This document shows positions 1 through 5,530 of a stretch of 5,530 nt of DNA, piece after piece. The position numbers and the translations under genes were made by a program. The stretch comes from Anaerolineae bacterium (GTDB taxonomy: Bacteria > Chloroflexota > Anaerolineae > JAADDB01): assembly GCA_015489285.1 (NCBI GenBank), contig WGAA01000181.1:1-5530 (forward strand), read 5' to 3'. Below the pieces are notes generated by a model. That model was not told the origin of the DNA. It made no database searches and saw only the letters and a program-made list of their open reading frames with translations. The stretch's first letter is position 1. Every line of letters starts with the position of its first letter.

Positions 1-721
1 GGGCAATGTGGACGGCGATGGGCTCCACCGGCCCCATCCCCTGTCCCCCACCCGTCAGGAGCACAACCGGGCGGTCCGGCTGCAAACCCAACTCCCGGCG
101 TACCGCCCTCCTATCCTGGGGCAAATGCCGGAACGCCCGCCGCACGGGCAAGCCCAAAACCCGGATCTTCTCCTCGGGGAACCCCAAGGCCACGGCCCGC
201 TCATACGCCTCCCGCGTGGGCACCGTGAGCACATCCACACGGGGTTCCAACCAGGAGGGGTGGAACGTCGTCAGATCGGTCATCACCGTGGCGAAGGGCA
301 CGCGCGGGGCCTTCCCATCCTCCCAGGAACGAAGCGCCTCCAGGGGCAACGTGGTCAACAAAGGATGCAAGGCCACGACCAGACGGGGCCGGTATTGGGC
401 ATAAAAACGCCGCAACCGGGGCAAAAGGACGACCCCCGTCGCCCGCACCAGGGGTCGGAACACGAAGGGATGTGAGGTCACCTCATACAACATCTTCCAC
501 AACCAGGGAACGCGCTCCACAGACCAGGCGTAGAACCGGTCACTCTCCGTGAAGGGCCAAAACGTCCCCCGGAGCAAAAAATCCTCCATTATCACGGGGA
601 CGTGGGGGTACCGGCTCTCCAGCTCCTCCCGCACGGCCTCCGTCGCGGCCCGGTGCCCTCCCCCGGTGTTGGAGTAAAACAGGATGATGTGCCGCTCCGC
701 GTCATGGACTCTCCTCGGCAT
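1..721 (-). CDS. MGDG synthase/UgtP-like lipid glycosyltransferase, N-terminal 240 residues (runs off left edge)
   Basis: This is an open frame with no stop from 721 to the window edge, 240 codons, lacking its 3' end. The family transfers a hexose from a nucleotide sugar to diacylglycerol or a related lipid at the inner face of the membrane. Residues 11-23 (HIILFYSNTGGGH) match the first strand and the S-x-TGGGH loop of the MGDG-synthase N-terminal domain. The T148-D149...H154...W157 block, followed by VPTREAYERAVALGF and then KIRVLGLPV near 185-192, fits the end of that domain. LLTGGGQGMGP (221-231) is the glycine-rich loop opening the C-terminal nucleotide-sugar domain. Full-length relatives have about 370-400 residues, so roughly 40% is outside the window. 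The ATG at 721-719 is chosen because AGGAGG lies 9 nt upstream; the nearby ATG at 707-705 is in another frame. The gene overlaps the end of the M20 gene by 20 nt. The acceptor and the sugar cannot be told; a MurG-like or other GT28-type role is the main alternative. Confidence 0.87.
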   Translation of the reverse strand, partial: MPRRVHDAERHIILFYSNTGGGHRAATEAVREELESRYPHVPVIMEDFLLRGTFWPFTESDRFYAWSVERVPWLWKMLYEVTSHPFVFRPLVRATGVVLLPRLRRFYAQYRPRLVVALHPLLTTLPLEALRSWEDGKAPRVPFATVMTDLTTFHPSWLEPRVDVLTVPTREAYERAVALGFPEEKIRVLGLPVRRAFRHLPQDRRAVRRELGLQPDRPVVLLTGGGQGMGPVEPIAVHIA

Positions 722-1907
722 GGGTTAGAACCTCCTCCGCGATGCGGGCATACGCCCCCATCGCCCGCTCCAGGTCCCGCAAGGACACACTCTCGTCGGC
801 CGTGTGAGCGACCTGCTCCCGGCCCGGACCGAACCCCACGGTCGGAATCCCCAGCTCCCCCATAGTGTACACCCCATCGGTGGAGAACCGCCACGTTCCC
901 ACCGTCGGCCGCTGGCCCAGCGCGCCCTCCACCGCGTGAACTACCCGCCGGAGGAAGGGGTGATCCTCGGCCAACAACCAGGCCGGGTACGACTCCCGTC
1001 CCCGCACGCGATACCCCGTGTAAGAGACCACGTCGTACTCGGGGACCACCACCTCCCCTCGGATGCCCTCCTTCTGCAAGATGTTCCGAATGTCCGCCAG
1101 GGCCTTCACCTCCGTCTCGCCCAACGTGAGACGACGGTCGATGTACAGCTCCACCCGGTCGGGGATGGCGTTGCGGCTGGCCGCAAAGCTGTGGATATGC
1201 GTCACCGCGATGCTGCCGCGCCCCAACACCGGGTCATCGGCCAGGGTGGGCGCGAGCAATTCCACCCCGAAAATGACCTTCGCGGCCGCGTACAGCGCGT
1301 TCTCCCCGGCCCACGGCGTCGAAGCGTGACACGCACGGCCGTACGTCGTCACCCGAATCTCCAAGCGCCCCCGATGTCCCCGCTTCACGGCCAGGTCCGA
1401 GGGCTCCCCCAACACCACGAAGTCGGGGCGAATGCCCATCTCCCGGAGGAGGACCTTCAAGGCAAGCCCCTCCTTGGGTTCCTCCTGGACGACCGCGGCC
1501 ACGTACAGCGTCCCGCGGCCCCTGTACTCCCGGGCGAAGAGATGGGCCCCGTAGACCATCGCGGCCAGAGGCCCCTTCATATCCGCGGCCCCGCGGCCGT
1601 ACAGGCGCCCATCGGCAATCTCCCCCCCGAAGGGGGGAAAGCGCCACGCATCCGGGTCCCCGACCCCGACCGTGTCCATGTGGGCGTCGAAGAGGAGGAT
1701 GGGCCCCTCCCCCGACCCGATGCGTCCGAGCACATTGCCCATAGGGTCCAGGAGAACCTCATCGAAGGCCAGGTCGCGCATCTCCCGGGCCACCCGATGG
1801 GCCACGGCCTCCTCCTCCCCGGAGAGGCTGGGAATACGCACCAAATCGCGGGCAAACGCGATCATCCGTTTTGCCAATTCACCTTTGTCCGGCATCGTTT
1901 TCAGCAT
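702..1907 (-). CDS. M20-family zinc metallohydrolase (YgeY/ArgE/DapE-like)
   Basis: This is a 401-residue cytoplasmic amidohydrolase of the M20 family, which cleaves amide bonds of small N-acyl or N-carbamoyl amino compounds and peptides with two zinc ions. The family ligand set appears complete: H76 and D78 (AHMDTV), the bridging D109 (GRGAADMKG), the E142-E143 pair (QEE; base and metal ligand), E168 (GEPS) and H369 (AHTADE). H194 (CHAS) lies in the lid/dimerisation domain, inserted at about residues 180-295. The wording around MDTVGVGDPDAW, KRGHRGRLEI, DRRLTLGET and YTG is close to what I recall of YgeY, a hydrolase linked to selenium or purine metabolism in other bacteria; ArgE, DapE and LysK-type deacylases are relatives. 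The substrate is unknown. The start is not settled: M1 has GGGGG only 2 nt upstream, and M5 (1895) has the same run 14 nt upstream. The gene starts 6 nt after the sugar transferase stop and overlaps the next glycosyltransferase by 20 nt. Confidence 0.9.
   Translation of the reverse strand: MLKTMPDKGELAKRMIAFARDLVRIPSLSGEEEAVAHRVAREMRDLAFDEVLLDPMGNVLGRIGSGEGPILLFDAHMDTVGVGDPDAWRFPPFGGEIADGRLYGRGAADMKGPLAAMVYGAHLFAREYRGRGTLYVAAVVQEEPKEGLALKVLLREMGIRPDFVVLGEPSDLAVKRGHRGRLEIRVTTYGRACHASTPWAGENALYAAAKVIFGVELLAPTLADDPVLGRGSIAVTHIHSFAASRNAIPDRVELYIDRRLTLGETEVKALADIRNILQKEGIRGEVVVPEYDVVSYTGYRVRGRESYPAWLLAEDHPFLRRVVHAVEGALGQRPTVGTWRFSTDGVYTMGELGIPTVGFGPGREQVAHTADESVSLRDLERAMGAYARIAEEVLTHAEESP
731..738 (-). 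promoter_or_regulatory. Strong Shine-Dalgarno for the MGDG-synthase-like gene
   Basis: The minus strand reads GGAGGAGG here, 9 nt before the ATG at 721-719 and inside the last codons of the M20 gene. It decides the start of the downstream glycosyltransferase and indicates that ribosomes can reinitiate or enter within the overlap. Confidence 0.75.
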
Positions 1908-2400
1908 GTCCCCCTAATAGGCTCCCTCCCCGGTAATGACCTTGGGTATGGTCAGGAAAAGAATGCGCACATCCAACCAGGGAGACCAATTTTCCACGTA
2001 ATAGATATCCAAAAGCATCATCTCATCGAAGGAAAGGTCACTGCGTCCGCTTATCTGCCATAACCCGGTAATTCCGGGACGCACCTCTAATCGCTTGTAA
2101 TGCCACGGTTCGTACTGTTCCACCTCTTCCGGCAACGCGGGCCGTGGTCCAACAAGGCTCATTTCCCCCTTCAAGACATTGAAAAGCTGGGGTAGTTCAT
2201 CCAAGCTCCACCGACGTATCCACCGTCCAACGCGCGTTGTCCGCGGATCATCACGTATCTTGAAAATAGGACCGTCGGCCTCGTTCATGTGTTTGAGACG
2301 GTGTTTTATGCGATCCGCCTCGGGGATCATGGAACGGAATTTGTACATGTAGAAGGGAACGCCGTCCTTCCCTATGCGTTTCTGCTTGAAGATGATCTCG
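1860..2400. other. Low-GC segment inside the high-GC cluster
   Basis: By hand count, 1921-2400 is about 52% GC (single 60-nt lines as low as 40%), and 1861-1920 is about 47%. Lines at 1801-1860, 2521-2580 and 2881-2940 are about 67-72%. The shift is synonymous: codons such as ATA, GGA, CGT, TTA, CTA and CTT become common after about residue 327 of the sugar transferase, whereas the earlier part uses ATC, GGG, CGG, CTC and CTG. Both reading frames stay intact through it. Confidence 0.7.
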
Positions 2401-3356
2401 CCCCGAGGGGAATCGAGTTTGATGGCCAGGGCGATGAGGATCATGAGGGGGGAAAGGATCCCCAGGGCCAGGCTCGCCAGGAGCACATCCATCGTCCGTT
2501 TGATGACCTTGTAGTGGCGGGGCAAGGCCACGTCCCGCACGCTGATGAGGGGGATCCCGTTGAGCGTGCTCACTTCCACCCGTCCCAGGCGAAGTTGGAA
2601 GAGGTCGGGGACGACCCGGGCGCGCACGCCCGAGCGTTCCCCCTCGGCCATGATGCGCATGATGCGCCGGTAATACTGCCAGGGCAGGGTGATGATGATC
2701 TCGTCCACAGCCTCCTCCTGGAGGACTTGCGGCAGGCGGGAGATGGGCCCCAAGGCCCGAATGGGCCCGATGTCCGCGGAATGTTTGTTCGGGTCGTCGT
2801 CCAGGAAGCCCACAATGTGGTATCCCCAGTCGGGGTTGGCCATGATGTTGCGCATGATACGCCGCCCCATCTCCCCCGCGCCGATGATGAGGACACGGGC
2901 CACGCCCAGTCCGCGCTTGCGCAGCCGGGCGAGCAAGGTCCGCAGGAGCAGGCGTTCGCCCACGAGGAAGAGGATGACGAGGATGGCGGTGTAGACGAAG
3001 ATGAGACGGGAGTAGAAGAGGGGCCGCCAGAAGAAGACGCCCACAATCATGATGGCGAGCCCCGTCGTCGTCCCGTTGATGATGCCGTACACGTCGTCCC
3101 ACAAGCGGCGGCCCTGTTGTTCGCCGTACACCCCTTCCATCACGTATGCCCCCAGGAGGATGAGGGTGAGGAGGAGGGCGAAGGGGATGTAGGCGGTGAA
3201 GTCGGTGTAATAGGCGGGGTCGACGGCCCGGAACCACTGGAGGCGGTAGCGGATGACATAGGCCACCGCGAAGGCCACGTTGATGCCTATCGCGTCCGCG
3301 AGGAGCAACAGGTACCGTAACCGGCGGAAGGCGCGGTTAGACCGTTGATCTGCCAT
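1914..3356 (-). CDS. WbaP-type polyprenyl-phosphate sugar-1-phosphate transferase
   Basis: This 480-residue inner-membrane enzyme should move a hexose-1-phosphate from a nucleotide sugar onto undecaprenyl (polyprenyl) phosphate, the first committed step of exopolysaccharide, O-antigen or glycan assembly. It has four N-terminal hydrophobic helices at about 14-36, 56-75, 94-111 and 116-135. A Rossmann-like domain follows (VLIIGAGEMG, 155-164, to about 270). A re-entrant membrane helix lies at about 288-312 with a proline at P303. The catalytic domain runs to the end and contains KFRSM (339-343), SLDELPQ with the Asp-Glu catalytic pair D386-E387, LVGPRP (401-406) and RPGITGLWQISGR (426-438). Length is normal for the family. 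The frame stays open upstream to 3542, but that part lies inside the upstream gene and reads as nonsense. I chose ATG 3356 because GGATGG lies just upstream and the first helix follows 13 residues later; ATG 3365 is a weaker choice. The gene overlaps the GT4 gene by 20 nt. Its last third has clearly lower GC than the rest. The sugar donor cannot be read from sequence. Confidence 0.93.
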   Translation of the reverse strand: MADQRSNRAFRRLRYLLLLADAIGINVAFAVAYVIRYRLQWFRAVDPAYYTDFTAYIPFALLLTLILLGAYVMEGVYGEQQGRRLWDDVYGIINGTTTGLAIMIVGVFFWRPLFYSRLIFVYTAILVILFLVGERLLLRTLLARLRKRGLGVARVLIIGAGEMGRRIMRNIMANPDWGYHIVGFLDDDPNKHSADIGPIRALGPISRLPQVLQEEAVDEIIITLPWQYYRRIMRIMAEGERSGVRARVVPDLFQLRLGRVEVSTLNGIPLISVRDVALPRHYKVIKRTMDVLLASLALGILSPLMILIALAIKLDSPRGEIIFKQKRIGKDGVPFYMYKFRSMIPEADRIKHRLKHMNEADGPIFKIRDDPRTTRVGRWIRRWSLDELPQLFNVLKGEMSLVGPRPALPEEVEQYEPWHYKRLEVRPGITGLWQISGRSDLSFDEMMLLDIYYVENWSPWLDVRILFLTIPKVITGEGAY

Positions 3357-4512
3357 CGTATCCATCCAGCAGGCGATGGTACACGGCCACCGTCTCGCGC
3401 GCGGTGCGTTCCCAGGAGAAGCGTTTGGCCCGTTGGAGTCCCCGGCCGCGGAGTTCGTCCCGCCGTGCCGGGTCGGACAGGAGGGAGGCCAGGGCCTGGG
3501 CCCAGGCGTCCACATCCTTCGGGGGGAGGAGGAGCCCCCCATCGCCGACGACTTCGGGGAGGGCCGAGGTGGCCGCGGCCACGACAGGGGTCCCGCAGGC
3601 CATCGCTTCCAGCACGGGCAGACCGAATCCCTCGAAGAGGGAGGGATAGGCGAAGAGGGTAGCCGCGTTGTACCAGTAAGGCAACTCTTCCGGGGGGATG
3701 TAGCCGGGAAAGTGGACGGCCTCTTCGAGGCCCAGGGACGCGGTCAGGCGGAAGAGGTCCTCGTAATACCAACCTTTGGCACCGGCCAGGATGAGGGGCG
3801 GGGGCGACGTGCGGGCCCGTCCCCGCCAGCGGGCGTAGGCCCGTATCAGAGTATCCACGTTTTTGCGCGGTTGGAGGGTGCCCACGTAGAGGATGAAGCG
3901 GGCGGGCAGGCCCTTCTCCTCCCGCCACGCACGCACCTCGTCCGGGGGCAAGGGGTGAAAGCGGGGGGAGACGCCGTTGGGCACGGTGGAGATCTTCCGC
4001 GCGGGGATACCGCTCCAGGCGATGACATCCCGGCGGGTGCTTTCGGAGACCGCGATGACGTGATGGGCCCGGCGCACACTGGTCCGTGTCAGCCATTTCA
4101 AGTACAATGCCTTGGCGGGCGGGAGCGTTTCCGGGAAGTGAACGAAGCTGAGGTCGTGCACGGTGACCACGAGGGGGATGTGGCGGGTGGCCAGGGGCAC
4201 GATGAAGGCCAGGCCGTGGTAGAGGTGCGCTCCCGAGGTGCGCAGGAGGAAGGGCAATCGTCCCTGCTCCCAGGCGATTCGGGCCACAGGGTGGCGGACC
4301 GGCCAGTGGGGCCGGTACACGTGCATCGATGTCGGGGGGCTCCATTGCTTATCGCCGGTCACGACGGTTACGTCCATCTCCGGTCGGATGCGGCCGATGG
4401 CGTCCAGCAGGGCCTGGCTGTACTGGCTGATACCCGCCCCACGATAGGTGGCGGATGTGTCCAGGAGCAATGCGTTGACCAGGATATGCGGACGTTCGGC
4501 CTTCCTGTTCAT
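3337..4512 (-). CDS. Family GT4 (GT-B fold) glycosyltransferase
   Basis: This 391-residue retaining glycosyltransferase transfers a sugar from a nucleotide-sugar donor to a lipid-linked or glycan acceptor at the cytoplasmic face. The N-terminal acceptor domain has the glycine loop RGAGISQYSQ (24-33), TVHDLSFVHFPE (117-128) and SESTRRDVI (156-164). The C-terminal donor domain starts near VPNGV (177-181) and has YVGTLQPRKNVDTLIRA (209-225) with R216-K217 for the donor phosphates. It also has FPGY (268-271) and the EX7E motif E294 to E302 (EGFGLPVLE), followed by AMACGTPVV. This pattern is typical of mannosyl- and other hexosyltransferases in polysaccharide clusters (MtfB/WbaZ-like); donor and acceptor cannot be assigned. 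ATG 4512 is the only reasonable start, since the first core strand begins at residue 9. It has no Shine-Dalgarno and sits directly behind a promoter -10 element. It is the first gene of the leftward cluster and overlaps the sugar transferase by 20 nt. Confidence 0.95.
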   Translation of the reverse strand: MNRKAERPHILVNALLLDTSATYRGAGISQYSQALLDAIGRIRPEMDVTVVTGDKQWSPPTSMHVYRPHWPVRHPVARIAWEQGRLPFLLRTSGAHLYHGLAFIVPLATRHIPLVVTVHDLSFVHFPETLPPAKALYLKWLTRTSVRRAHHVIAVSESTRRDVIAWSGIPARKISTVPNGVSPRFHPLPPDEVRAWREEKGLPARFILYVGTLQPRKNVDTLIRAYARWRGRARTSPPPLILAGAKGWYYEDLFRLTASLGLEEAVHFPGYIPPEELPYWYNAATLFAYPSLFEGFGLPVLEAMACGTPVVAAATSALPEVVGDGGLLLPPKDVDAWAQALASLLSDPARRDELRGRGLQRAKRFSWERTARETVAVYHRLLDGYDGRSTV

Positions 4513-4520
4513 AGCGGCTC

Positions 4521-4529
4521 ATTATAGCA
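4521..4529 (-). promoter_or_regulatory. Extended -10 promoter for the leftward cluster
   Basis: The minus strand reads TGCTATAAT, a perfect extended -10 (TGnTATAAT). The expected start of transcription, about 7 nt downstream, is near 4514, and the GT4 ATG begins at 4512, so the mRNA would be leaderless or have only a few leader bases. A good -35 is absent: TTCCCT at 17-nt spacing is weak, which an extended -10 can tolerate. Confidence 0.7.
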
Positions 4530-4532
4530 CGG

Positions 4533-4547
4533 CCCTCTTTTCGAGGG
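4533..4547. repeat. Short inverted repeat in the divergent promoter region
   Basis: CCCTC and GAGGG flank a 5-nt centre (4538-4542). On the minus strand it lies upstream of the -10, in the spacer and -35 zone of the cluster promoter. On the plus strand it lies between any promoter and the endonuclease IV ribosome site. It could be a repressor operator or a small hairpin in the 5' leader; five base pairs may also arise by chance. Confidence 0.35.
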
Positions 4548-4555
4548 AAGAAGAC

Positions 4556-4563
4556 GGAGGAGG
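4556..4563 (+). promoter_or_regulatory. nfo: Strong Shine-Dalgarno for nfo
   Basis: GGAGGAGG ends 5 nt before the ATG at 4569 and fixes that start. It contrasts with the oppositely transcribed GT4 gene, which has no such site. I could not identify a clear plus-strand promoter: TTGACC at 4475-4480 lacks a matching -10, and TATAGC at 4523-4528 lacks a -35. Confidence 0.8.
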
Positions 4564-4568
4564 GAGTC

Positions 4569-5420
4569 ATGCCACTGTTAGGAGCACACATGTCGGTTGC
4601 CGGTGGGGTGAGCAAAGCCCTGGACCGGGGCAAGTCCATCGGCTGTGACACGATTCAGATCTTCACCCGCAACAACAACCGGTGGGTCTCCAAGCCCATT
4701 CCGCCGGAGGAGATCCAGCGCTTCCACGAGAAGGTGAAGGAGACGGGCATCTGGCCCGTGTTCTCCCATGCGGCGTATCTGATCAATCTGGCCGGCCCCG
4801 AGGAGGGGTTGTGGGAGAAGTCCATCGCGGCCTTCCTGGACGAGCTGGAGCGGGCGGAGGCCCTGGGCCTGTTGGGAGTGGTCCTCCATCCGGGGTCCCA
4901 CATGGGGGCCGGGGAGGAGGAGGGGATTCGGCGCATTGTGGCCGCGCTGGACCGCTGTCATGAGGCCACGGAGGGGTATAAGACGTTGACGTTGCTGGAG
5001 GTGACCGCGGGGACAGGGGCCCATTTGGGGTATCGTTTCGAGCAGTTGGCGGAGATACGGGCGCGCGTGCGTCACCCCGAGCGGGTGGCCTTTTGTTTCG
5101 ACACCTGTCACGCGTTTGCCGCGGGGTATGACTTTCGCACGGAGGAGGGGTACGCGCGGGTGATGGAGGAGCTGGACAGGACGCTGGGGATCGAGAACGT
5201 GCGGGCCTTCCACCTGAACGACAGCAAGCATCCCCTGGGTTCGCGCAAGGACCGGCATGAGCACATCGGCAAGGGGTACATCGGGCTGGACGGGTTCCGC
5301 TGGTTGCTCAACGATCCCCGGTTCGACACGGTCCCCATGGTGTTGGAGACGCCAAAGAGCAAGGACATGCACGAGGACGTGGAGAATCTGGCCGTGCTCC
5401 GCAGCCTCATAAGGGGTTAG
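4569..5420 (+). CDS. nfo: Endonuclease IV (AP endonuclease)
   Basis: This 283-residue, TIM-barrel, three-zinc enzyme cuts DNA 5' to abasic sites and removes 3' blocking groups in base-excision repair. The N-terminus LGAHMSVAGG (4-13) is diagnostic. All nine metal ligands known from the E. coli enzyme have counterparts: H67 (SHAAY), H107 (LHPGSH), E144 (LLEVTAG), D178 and H181 (FDTCH), H215 (FHLNDSK), D228 and H230 (KDRHEH), and E260 (LETP). Length matches the usual 280-285, so it should be complete and active. One small variation is EVTAGTG (144-150) where the E. coli enzyme has ENTAGQG, next to a metal ligand. It is transcribed away from the envelope gene cluster with 56 nt between them, and its stop overlaps the stop of the converging gene at the right edge. 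A functional link to the cluster is not implied. Confidence 0.98.
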   Translation: MPLLGAHMSVAGGVSKALDRGKSIGCDTIQIFTRNNNRWVSKPIPPEEIQRFHEKVKETGIWPVFSHAAYLINLAGPEEGLWEKSIAAFLDELERAEALGLLGVVLHPGSHMGAGEEEGIRRIVAALDRCHEATEGYKTLTLLEVTAGTGAHLGYRFEQLAEIRARVRHPERVAFCFDTCHAFAAGYDFRTEEGYARVMEELDRTLGIENVRAFHLNDSKHPLGSRKDRHEHIGKGYIGLDGFRWLLNDPRFDTVPMVLETPKSKDMHEDVENLAVLRSLIRG

Positions 5421-5530
5421 GCGGGGGTGTTCCCCTCCCGGTCATCCCGGGGTTTGAAGATGTGGATGCCCTCTTCGTAGGGCCAGGTGGTGCCGCACGC
5501 GGGGCAGCGGATGGGTTCGGGGCGCAGGGG
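5417..5530 (-). CDS. C-terminal tail of a protein with a CPACG zinc-ribbon half (Trm112-like?)
   Basis: The minus strand is open from the right edge to a TAA at 5419-5417, giving the last 37 residues of a protein. The visible part contains RCPACGTTWPYEEGI and ends in a charged, disordered-looking tail (KPRDDREGNTPA). A CPxCG pair followed by an aromatic residue and xxEGI resembles the Trm112/UPF0434 zinc-binding module, which occurs alone or fused to methyltransferases and glycosyltransferases; with so little sequence this is only a resemblance. Codon choice (CCC, ATC, GGC, GAG) matches the neighbours, supporting real coding. It converges on nfo, and the two stop codons share bases 5418-5419 (4-nt overlap of coding regions). 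The start and most of the protein lie outside the window. Confidence 0.55.
   Translation of the reverse strand, partial: PLRPEPIRCPACGTTWPYEEGIHIFKPRDDREGNTPA

Noticed and set aside
592..894. Minus-strand frame of 100 codons using the ATG at 707 and upstream
   Set aside because: It is out of frame with both the M20 gene and the MGDG-synthase-like gene, which explain the same bases with conserved motifs.
804..2063. Long open frame on the plus strand (419 codons) opposite the M20 and sugar transferase genes
   Set aside because: It is antisense to two genes with clear family motifs. Its translation is rich in H, P, R and G without recognisable domains, as expected for a shadow frame in high-GC DNA.
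2064..2078. CCCGG-N5-CCGGG inverted repeat inside the sugar transferase
   Set aside because: It falls on the codons of the conserved RPGITG motif and is explained by coding constraint.
3357..3542. Extension of the sugar transferase to an upstream ATG at 3542
   Set aside because: The extra 62 residues lie inside the GT4 coding region in another frame, are P/R/G-rich with no membrane helix, and would make the protein longer than the family norm.
2251..4345. Other minus-strand frames (2251-3237, 3287-4345) within the sugar transferase and GT4 genes
   Set aside because: They are alternative frames of well-supported genes, with H/P/R-rich translations and no motifs.
2289..4527. Long plus-strand frames at 2289-3320 and 3376-4527
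   Set aside because: Both are antisense to the sugar transferase and GT4 genes, have low-complexity E/D/G/H-rich translations, and match no family.
5424..5455. Two small hairpins after nfo (GGGG-TGTT-CCCC at 5424-5435 and CCCGG-N5-CCGGG at 5437-5451) as a terminator
   Set aside because: Stems are only 4-5 bp, there is no T-run beyond TTT, and both lie inside the converging coding region, so chance in GC-rich DNA is likely.

Overview
This window is a compact, high-GC bacterial locus. It holds a leftward run of four tightly packed genes (minus strand, about 4512 down to 1), which look like cell-envelope or glycolipid genes. A rightward gene for the DNA-repair enzyme endonuclease IV (4569-5420) diverges from them. 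At the right edge is the C-terminal tail of one more leftward gene (5417-5530).

The leftward cluster, in order of transcription, has four members. (1) A family-4 (GT-B) glycosyltransferase (4512-3337). (2) A WbaP-type polyprenyl-phosphate sugar-1-phosphate transferase (3356-1914). (3) An M20-family zinc hydrolase closest to the YgeY/ArgE/DapE type (1907-702). (4) The first 240 residues of an MGDG-synthase/UgtP-like glycosyltransferase (721 to the left edge). Genes 1 and 2 overlap by 20 nt, genes 2 and 3 are 6 nt apart, and genes 3 and 4 overlap by 20 nt, so they very probably share one mRNA and are translationally coupled. A likely route is: the WbaP-type enzyme puts the first sugar phosphate on a polyprenyl lipid, the GT4 enzyme extends a glycan, and the MGDG-synthase-like enzyme glycosylates a lipid. 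The role of the M20 hydrolase between them is unknown.

The 56-nt divergent gap (4513-4568) contains the only convincing promoter: a perfect extended -10 (TGnTATAAT) on the minus strand. It lies so close to the GT4 start codon that the transcript should be leaderless or nearly so. A short inverted repeat sits in the same gap, and a strong Shine-Dalgarno sequence precedes the endonuclease IV gene. No stretch longer than 56 nt lacks a gene, and I saw no RNA gene, CRISPR array, insertion sequence or convincing terminator.

Base composition is about 65-70% GC over most of the window. It drops to about 50% from roughly 1860 to 2400, covering the catalytic half of the sugar transferase and the start of the M20 gene, with a matching synonymous codon shift. 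This internal mosaic is the most unusual feature I see. The organism is a high-GC bacterium; the gene types and G-rich coding strands would suit a Chloroflexota-like, possibly thermophilic lineage, but that is a guess and not shown by the sequence.
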